Assembly: GCF_020360975.1 (NCBI RefSeq)
Contig: NW_025408672.1
Coordinates: 1,860,001 to 1,924,000, forward strand
Direction: 5' to 3'
From: Hirsutella rhossiliensis
Lineage: Eukaryota > Ascomycota > Sordariomycetes > Hypocreales > Ophiocordycipitaceae
DNA: 64,000 nucleotides
The position numbers and the translations under genes are program-made. Under the pieces are notes generated by a model. The model saw only the letters and a program-made list of their open reading frames with translations, made no database searches and was not told the origin of the DNA. Below, piece by piece: positions 57,001-64,000 of this stretch (the first letter of the stretch is position 1; each line of letters starts with the position of its first letter).

Positions 57001-60000
57001 CTAAATAAGATAAAAGGGATAACCGTTTAAGCAAATTATTACGGGCTTTAGCGATACGAACGAAAACAGCAACCGAACTAGCGGACATAACAAAATCGAC
57101 TAATAAGACCCACGTACTAACTAACATAGCTATATAACCTAGCATCCGATATAAATAAAATAAAGGATATAATATAAAGATCCGAAGAGTTATTGCTACT
57201 CTAAGGAAAGACCTTAAATAAATTAACAAAGAGCTTAAGTTAAGAGAAACTAGCTCTTAAGAGAAAGAACAAAGCCTATAAGACAAAATAAAGAACATCC
57301 CCTAGGAATACCGGAAATACGATAAACTCTTTAAGGAAGAACTCGAGATAGGGTTACCCGAACATAGCTAATAGGACCACGAAATTTATCTTAAGGATAG
57401 AATAACGCCGACGTTCTATAAGATCTATAACCTAAACGAAAAGTAACTATAAACGCTACGCGACTACCTCGACGAGAATCTACGAAAAGGATATATACGA
57501 ACGTTAATATCCGAAGTAGGCTACCTAGTTATATTTATTCTAAAGAAAAACGGCAAGCTACGACTAGTTATCGACTATAGACGCTTAAACGATATTATAA
57601 TAAAGGACCGAATACTATTACCGCTTATATCGGAACTACGAGATCGATTACACGGCAAAAAATAGTTTATAGCCCTCGATCTTAAAGGCGCCTATAACTT
57701 AATACGTATAAAGAAGGGACACGAATAGATAATAGCCTTTAGAACGAAATTCGGACTATTTAAATATCTAGTAATACTATTTAGACTTATAAATGCACTA
57801 GCTACCTTCTAACGGATAATTAATAATATCCTACGCGAATACTTAGATATCTTTATAGTAGTATACCTAGATAATATCCTAATCTTCTCGGATACCCTAG
57901 AAGAATATAAGGAACACGTCTATAAGGTACTCCGCGCACTTTAGAATACGAAGTTACTAGTTAAACTAGAGAAAAGTAAGTTCTATATATAGGAAGTAGA
58001 CTTCCTCGGATACACGATCTCACTAAGAGAGATACGAATATAATAAGATAAGATTAACTTAGTCAAAGAATAGCTAACGCTAAAGAACGTTAAGGACGTA
58101 TAAAGTTTCCTAGGATTTATAAACTACTACCGACGATTTATTAAAGATTTCGGAAAGATTATAGCACTACTATACGACTTAACGAAAAAGGAAAAAGAAT
58201 TTATATAGGACGATAAAGCCAACGAAGCTTTCGAATATATTAAAACTACGATTACGTAAGAACTAGTCTTAACTACCTTCGATCTAGAATAATAAATCGA
58301 ACTCGAAACCGATATATTAGACTTTACTCTAGGAGTATAAATCGGATAAAAAGACAATAAAGGAAGACTACGACTAATTGCATTTTACTCGAAAAAGCTA
58401 TATAGCGTAGAACTTAATTACCCTATCTACGATAAAGAATTCCTCGCAATTATTTAAGCTTTTAAGGAATTTCGATACTACCTTCTCGGAAGCAAATATA
58501 AAGTTAAGGTCTATATAGATTATAAGAACATCTTATATTTTACAACAACGCAATAGTTAAACGGACGATAGATCCGATAGGCCGAATATTTATCGGAATT
58601 CGACTACGAAATAATCTATAGAAAAGGAATAGAAAATAGTCGAGCTAATGCCCTTAGTCGACGAAGTAACTACGATATAGGAGCACCTATAGCGAAAGGA
58701 CAGCTCCTAGAAATCAACGAAAACAGGAACTACTAGCAACGATAGCTAAACACAATATTTAAAGTATAACCTAACGACTCGATATACTAGAAGATCCTAA
58801 AATAGATAAAAGAACATAAAGCACTAAACGGATACGATATAGAACATTTAAAAGTTCTAATATATAAAAACAAAATCTAGATACTACTAGAATTATAAGA
58901 TAAAGTTATATAAGATATATACGAATATCTAATATATAGATACTAAGGAATCCGAAGAATAATAAAACGGACTAAACGATAATATAACTTCCTATAGCTT
59001 AAAGAAGCAGTACGATAAGTTATTAAAGAATATAAACTTTGCGCACGAAGTAAAGCTAAACGATATAAACTATACGGAGAATTATAACCGCTACTAGTAC
59101 TAGAAAAACCATAGGATTCGATAGCTTTCGACTATATTATAAAGCTACTACTATTAAAAGAACCTATAACCAACGTTAAGTACGATAGTATATTCGTTAT
59201 TACCGATAGACTAACGAAGTACGGGTACTTCTTACCGTATAAAGAAGCAAGCAATATAGAAGAGCTAGCATATATATTCCTACGAACTATTATTAGCAAT
59301 CACGGACTACCGAACGAGATTATCTCTAATAGAGGAAGCACGTTTATAGCTAAGTTTTAGCAAGCTCTTATAGCATAATTAGGGACGAAACATAAGCTTA
59401 GCATAGCTTATTACCTATAAATAGATAGATAAACGGAACGACTTAACTAAACGCTTAAATAATATTTACGATGCTATATTAGCTACGAATAAAACGATTA
59501 GGTTAAATAGCTACTAATAGCGCAACTAGCTTATAATAGCTTAGTCACGGAAACAACTAAGCTCTTACTAGTATACGCTAATTACGGATACAACCTAGAA
59601 GCATTTAAGGTCACTCGACAAAGACTATAAGCGGAACGAGCGATACTATAAGCAGATTAGCTACGAAAATTGCATAAAGAAATACAATAAGAACTTTAAT
59701 TCGTTAAAGAACGAATATCTACTTATTATAATCGGAAAAGATTATAGGGACCAATCTTTTAAGAGGGAGATATAGTCTACCTTATACGACGAAACATTAA
59801 AACAAAACGACTAAGCAATAAATTAGATTTTAAGAAACTTAGACCGTTTAAGGTTAAGAAAGCTATTTTAAAAGTCAACTACGAACTTTCGCTACTAATA
59901 ACAATGCGGATACACCCGATATTTTATATCTTATTATTAGAACTAGCACCACGAAACGCTAAACTATAGGATAAAATCGAAGTCGATAATAATTAGGAAT

Positions 60001-60880
60001 ACGAAGCCGAACAAATACTAGACATAAGAAAATAAGGTTAGCAATAGGAATACCTTATTAAGTAGAAGGGATACGGGCTAGAGGAAAATACCTAGGAACC
60101 ACTTAAGTACTTAACCTACTACGGCTCTCTACTCCGATAGTTCTACTAGGCGAACCCTTAATCGGAAATATAGGGTCACTAAGAATAGCATCCTAGTCTA
60201 ATACGTCTAAGGCACTAAACGATTAAACCTCGCTAATAGTAATAGTTTCCTTATTCGATAAACGAACCGATTCGTCTCGAGAAGAACGCGTTATACTATC
60301 TTCTTTATTAATAGCTTATATACCCCGCTAAAACAACTTACTACCTCGGTCCTTTAGGAAACGCTTCTATTTCCTAATCCGAGCTAGGCGAGCTATCGCT
60401 TCCTCTAACGCTTCTTCTACTTTCCGTTCGTCTAAATTAATCTTTTACTATTGATTTATAATACGACGAACTAGAAAAGAAGGAATATTAGCAAAAAGAA
60501 CGATAGGGAAGGAAAGGGATAAAACGAACGGGCGGACGCTATATTGCAACTATTATAAGAACGGCCTATAGAGGCACATTTAGAACACCGATTAGAACGC
60601 TCGCCGACTTTATAAGTTAGGCCTAACCGAAAACAACGGGAGCAAGGCATAATTTCAACACCGTAGATCTTAGTCTAGGATGCTAGCTCCGATCGTTAAC
60701 GCGATTTATCGGAATTACGGGAACGGGATTTTTAAACACGACTAGATATACTATTAGCAGCATATCCCGAAAGGATAAAAGAACAAGGAACGATATACTT
60801 ACGCACGACGCGATAAGGGTATATTTATATACGGCGGCTAAAGCAGCAGGTCTTAGGGACAAGACTAAAAGGAGGGGAGG
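54060..60880 (+). pseudogene. gypsy gag-pol remnant (gag, protease, RT, RNase H, integrase)
   Basis: The plus strand, read through stops, gives: gag with an altered CCHC knuckle at 54880-54921 (YFNYGKPRHYSKEC, where the first two Cys have become Tyr); protease around 56,630-56,700 (LLDYGAIGNYV, expected DSGA); reverse transcriptase around 57,480-57,960 with YLDNILIFSDTLEEYKEHVY (57,864 onward, expected YLDD); RNase H around 58,290-58,560 (ELETDISDFTLGV); integrase around 59,040-59,560 (DSIAFDYIIK, VITDRLTKYGYFLPYKEASN, ISNRGSTF where SDRG is expected). RT-RH-INT order marks Ty3/gypsy. Trp codons have become TAG, Cys TAC and Asp AAT. The only frames over 60 codons here lie on the minus strand and are antisense artefacts. 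Confidence 0.9.
60867..60880 (+). other. polypurine tract of gypsy element
   Basis: Purine run AAAAGGAGGGGAGG ending five bases before the 3' LTR; the expected plus-strand primer. Confidence 0.7.
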
Positions 60881-60885
60881 CATCC

Positions 60886-61369
60886 TATTACGACCACGGT
60901 CCAGCGAACCGCGGGGACCAATATATATCACGAGGTCACGTGACGTAGGGAGCAAGGAATATTAGACGGACCGACGGGCTAATTAAGTTTAGAGCGACGG
61001 GTCACTCTAGCGCTCTAACGCTCCACGGCTGGGATCGCAGGATCGCTCCAGCGCTCTAGCGCTCCTAGACGACGGGATCACCTAGCGCTCTCGGCGATCT
61101 AGGGAAGCTCTCGAGATATATAAGGAAGGAACGGAACACTCCTTTAGATAGATAGCTCGATAGCTTTTAATATTATAATTATTACGATCTCTATTACGAT
61201 CCTATCTCTAATTCCGATCACTTAATTACCTAGTTATAGTCTACGGTCTACGACCTCTAACTTATTACTAACGTAATATACTTATTATTGCTTAGACCAC
61301 GCCCTATTATATCTGCTAATATAAACCCCTCGATAGGTTTATCCCTTAGGAATAACACCGGTCGTTATA
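60886..61369 (+). repeat. 3' LTR of gypsy element
   Basis: 484 bp. Keeps more C and G than the 5' LTR; its first dinucleotide is TA instead of TG, a RIP-type change. Confidence 0.93.
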
Positions 61370-61374
61370 GCCGG
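61370..61374. repeat. target-site duplication GCCGG, right copy
   Basis: Matches 53484-53488. Confidence 0.9.
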
Positions 61375-63250
61375 GCGCTAGTATAGGTCGCTCCTAGGTA
61401 GGGCCGGCTAATCGAAAATTTAGTTAGCTAGCTCCGTTAATCGTAAATCGGTTCCCGTCCGGCTACGCGACTTCCTAATTAAGGGCGCGGCGGCCTATAT
61501 TTACCTTCTATCTCGTAGTTACTAATTACGCGCGCTTAGCTCGCGCCTATATATACCTACCCTCCCCCCTTAGTTCTATATATACCTCCTCCTATCTCTC
61601 TATTATCTATCTCTTTTATAGGCCTAACTATTACCTTGCCTACCTTATTTCTATAACTTTAAGTCTTTTTAGTACTATATCTAGTTCGCTTATCGTTACG
61701 TTATAATATCTAACTAAAAAGCCAACTTAGGTAGTAGCGGCTTACCTCCTTTAAAACCCCCTCCTTATAAGAAAGTTACTATAGTAGCGGGATCGGAGTA
61801 CTCTATCTTATATTTTATATATATCGAGCGTCTTATTAGTAAGCTTACTTATAAGTCCTTTGCCGGCTATTAAAACTAGTTTTATAAGTATTAATCTTAG
61901 TTTTATCTTAGGTCGGTCCTACCTTTAATATTTTTACTAACTTTAATAGCTATAAAGGCTAAAGCGTATATTACTTACGCTAACTTTAACTAGTCTTATT
62001 ATTAAGTAAGTAACCCCTTCTTATTATAGTACTATCTAAGTTCGGTATTAATCTATATTCTAGATTACCTTTAAGGGTAAGGAGGCCGCTTATACCCTTT
62101 ACTAAGTATAGTCTAAGGTTAATAGCCCTTCCCTTATTAAGGGTTTAGTATAGGAGCGCCTTTATTATACTACTTTAGAAACTTATATTTACGTTAGTTA
62201 AAAGGCACCCGCCGCTAAAGGTAAGGGCGTATTAAGTAAGTCTACCCTTAGTTTAGCTATAGTCGCTAAGAATATTAAGACGCTTATATTAGCTTTTACC
62301 TATTTTATAGATAATACCCGCTATATATATAAGTCCTTAGAAAAGTACTTCAGTAAGTTTAGCGATACTATTAAGACCTTAGCTTAAGTCGGGCCTAAGT
62401 CGCTCTTAGTAACCTAGAAGACTCTTATAATAGTTAACGATCTTACTAACTATTTTTATCTTATTACTAGCGATAGCTTTAATAGTAAGGATAGCGGTTT
62501 TAATCCTATTAGTTTTACTAGGCCCGTTCTAGCCCTAGTCCCTTTTAATAAAGGGAAGGGTAAAGGTAAGGGTAAGGTAGTAGCCGCGTTTAAGGCCCTA
62601 TTTAAGGCTAAGACTAAGGAGTCCGTCGTTGTTACTATACTTATAGCTATTATAAAGCTAGCTTAAGAGCCTACTACGTCTCCTTTTAACGCTAAGCTAT
62701 AGCCTAGTAGTTCTCTTAGCGCCGAGCTTGCCCTAAAGCGTCCCTATCTTATATCGCCTACCGATCTTACTAGCGCTCCTAACTTTATTTAGTAGCGTCT
62801 TTATAGCTATTGCGGTTCGGTCCTAGCTAAGATTATCGCTAGTCTTAACCTTAATTAAATCTAGGGTTATAGTATAGGCTATAGCGAACGCCTCTATACC
62901 GCTACTAGTATAGGTCCTACCTTAGTATAGACCTTAGTTATTACTTTATCTTATTATAAGGAACGGTGTTCCTACTATAAATAAAGCAGCTATAATATAC
63001 TCTCCCGATTATATAAGCTAATAAGTAGTATATTAATTATAGACAAAATCTTATCCTATAGAGCAAGAATCGCTCGTTATTTTACATGTCATTATGCATT
63101 AAACGGGTTGCCGGTTATCGTATAATCGGGAATCGAAGGAACAGAGCTAGCTTAGAATACTAGCTAAGACCTCTTAAGAACACCGGCACGACCAACCTCC
63201 TTTAAACACGAATATCAGTGAAACCAAGACACTTCTAGACTCACTTAAGG
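61375..63250. other. RIP-degraded DNA, origin not identified
   Basis: Continues the DNA interrupted by the gypsy element. AT-rich with GC-richer first 200 bp; CpA and TpG scarce on both strands until about 62,930. Long stretches read like a decayed protein-coding repeat (K/R/S/Y/L-rich in several frames), but I could not place it in a family. From about 63,060 TpG and CpA return, indicating younger or less mutated sequence. Confidence 0.5.
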
Positions 63251-64000
63251 TATCATGGAATTTCCTAGTCTTAGGGCTATACGGCAGCCTAAATCTGGTC
63301 CCGAAAGGTTCTTCCGTTTAGCTATAATTGTCTATATAAGACAGCATGTCCGCTAGTAGATAGATAGAGAATTATTAACTTTAACACCTCTTCTATACAC
63401 TAATATACTACCAATAAATTCCATTAAAAATCCTACCTTATACTCCTTCTTCCCCTCTATCACGTAGTCTTACGTGATTTATTAATTTCCTAAAATTCCG
63501 CTTTTACTTATATACCTTAAGAGGTTATAAGCCCGGCTTGCTCCTTTTAAGCCGGGAAATTAACTACTTATACCTTTGAAATTCCTCGTCGAAATATTTA
63601 ATTAAAATTCCTTTCGAAATTCCCCCTAACTTCTTTTACCTTCCTACGCTCTTAAACTCCCGACTAGACTTCTCGATCCCTATAAACGAAATAATACCGA
63701 ATTTATATAAAATAGGTAGATAGAAAGAATATGAATTTACTAGACTTAAGGGAAATTTAAATTATACCTTATAGACTATAAGGATAGAAGCTATCCTTAT
63801 AAAAGAAAAGCTTATTGCTGCTCTAGAGCAAGCAAATTATATATAGACTATAGAGGCTTTATCTATAATATTCCTTCGAGTCGAAGATAGTCCCTTAATA
63901 TAAATTCGGCATCTAAAAAATACTAAAGAAGCGTGGGATAAGCTTAAAAAGCTATATAATCCGTCGAACTTTTCGTCGAATTATCTACTTATTAAGCAGC
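63250..64000 (+). mobile_element. 5' part of a second Ty1/copia element (cut by window end)
   Basis: LTR-like sequence with a TATA box (CTATATAAGACAG at about 63,332) leads to a primer-binding site at 63,523-63,537 and then gag. The gag trace starts at ATG 63,731 and, through a few stops, reaches LRVEDSPLI-IRHLKNTKEAWDKLKKLYNPSN at about 63,865-63,970, the copia gag (UBN2-type) motif. Trp (TGG) in EAWDKL is still intact, so this copy is less mutated than the 47.7-53.1 kb element. LTR start is not defined and the rest lies beyond the window. Confidence 0.7.
63523..63537 (+). other. primer-binding site of second copia element
   Basis: GGTTATAAGCCCGGC, complementary to the initiator tRNA-Met anticodon arm apart from one G-to-A change. 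Confidence 0.55.

Larger units (their letters stand above)
53489..61369 (+). mobile_element. Ty3/gypsy LTR retrotransposon, full length (7881 bp), inactivated
   Basis: Two 484-bp LTRs (53489-53972, 60886-61369) flank an internal region with gypsy gene order on the plus strand. A 5-bp target duplication GCCGG sits outside both ends (53484-53488 and 61370-61374). The left LTR starts TGTTACGACC; the right copy starts TATTACGACC. A purine tract (AAAAGGAGGGGAGG, about 60867-60880) precedes the 3' LTR. Coding traces, all with stops: zinc knuckle 54880-54921, protease DYG-A near 56,640, reverse transcriptase, RNase H, integrase. Plus-strand TpG is strongly depleted while CpA is common, so mutation was strand-biased. 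Confidence 0.95.

Noticed and set aside
55171..60955. four minus-strand frames of 61-90 codons (55171, 56966, 58127, 60683)
   Set aside because: They are antisense to gypsy pol domains; frames survive on that strand only because stop-creating changes affected the plus-strand reading.
1..64000. tRNA genes, rRNA genes and CRISPR arrays
   Set aside because: I looked for tRNA B-box-like sequences and regularly spaced repeats and found none; CRISPR arrays are not expected in a fungal nuclear genome.

Overview
The window is nuclear DNA of a filamentous ascomycete, most likely a sordariomycete and plausibly hypocrealean. The evidence is the GC-rich, codon-biased genes with short introns (mostly about 50-160 nt), a CFEM-type PTH11-like receptor, a HET-C family protein, a CYT-18-like mitochondrial tyrosyl-tRNA synthetase, and AT-rich retrotransposon relics that look like the product of repeat-induced point mutation (RIP). 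Coordinates of spliced genes are given as outer limits; exon boundaries were worked out by hand from splice sites and frame and are listed in each entry.

Layout. Bases 1-47,050 are a normal gene-bearing region with about a dozen genes: CFEM-GPCR (minus), Dsk2/ubiquilin (minus), Npr2 (plus), mitochondrial TyrRS (minus), SDH4 (plus), a wrecked betaine-lipid-synthase fragment (minus), Ada3/Ngg1 (plus), urease (plus), an HMO1-like HMG-box protein (minus), HET-C (plus), a PA-TM-RING type ubiquitin ligase (plus), an unrecognised two-TM membrane protein (minus), an intact Fot1/pogo-type DNA transposon, a VIT/vWA protein of 1282 aa (minus), and an unrecognised multi-exon fungal protein (plus). Two intergenic stretches are long (22.5-25.9 kb and 28.9-31.7 kb) and hold microsatellites but no gene that I can support.

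From about 47.3-47.7 kb to the end, composition switches abruptly to AT-rich DNA almost without open frames. It contains a Ty1/copia relic (about 47.7-53.1 kb, INT-RT-RH order), a complete but inactivated Ty3/gypsy element (53,489-61,369; 484-bp LTRs at both ends and a GCCGG target duplication) nested in older RIP-degraded DNA, a further unidentified relic, and the 5' part of a second copia element that runs off the window.

The genes do not form one pathway. Two regulatory arrangements stand out: TyrRS and SDH4, both mitochondrial, are divergently transcribed from a 457-bp region with two CCAATCAG boxes, and the urease gene has two GATA (AreA-type) sites upstream. I did not find an evidently new biological system. 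The most informative signals are the strand-biased RIP in the gypsy element, the contrast between unmutated Fot1 DNA and mutated LTR elements, the betaine-lipid-synthase relic, and several unusual splicing features (a GC-AG intron, an 18-nt microexon, two stop-free 3n introns).
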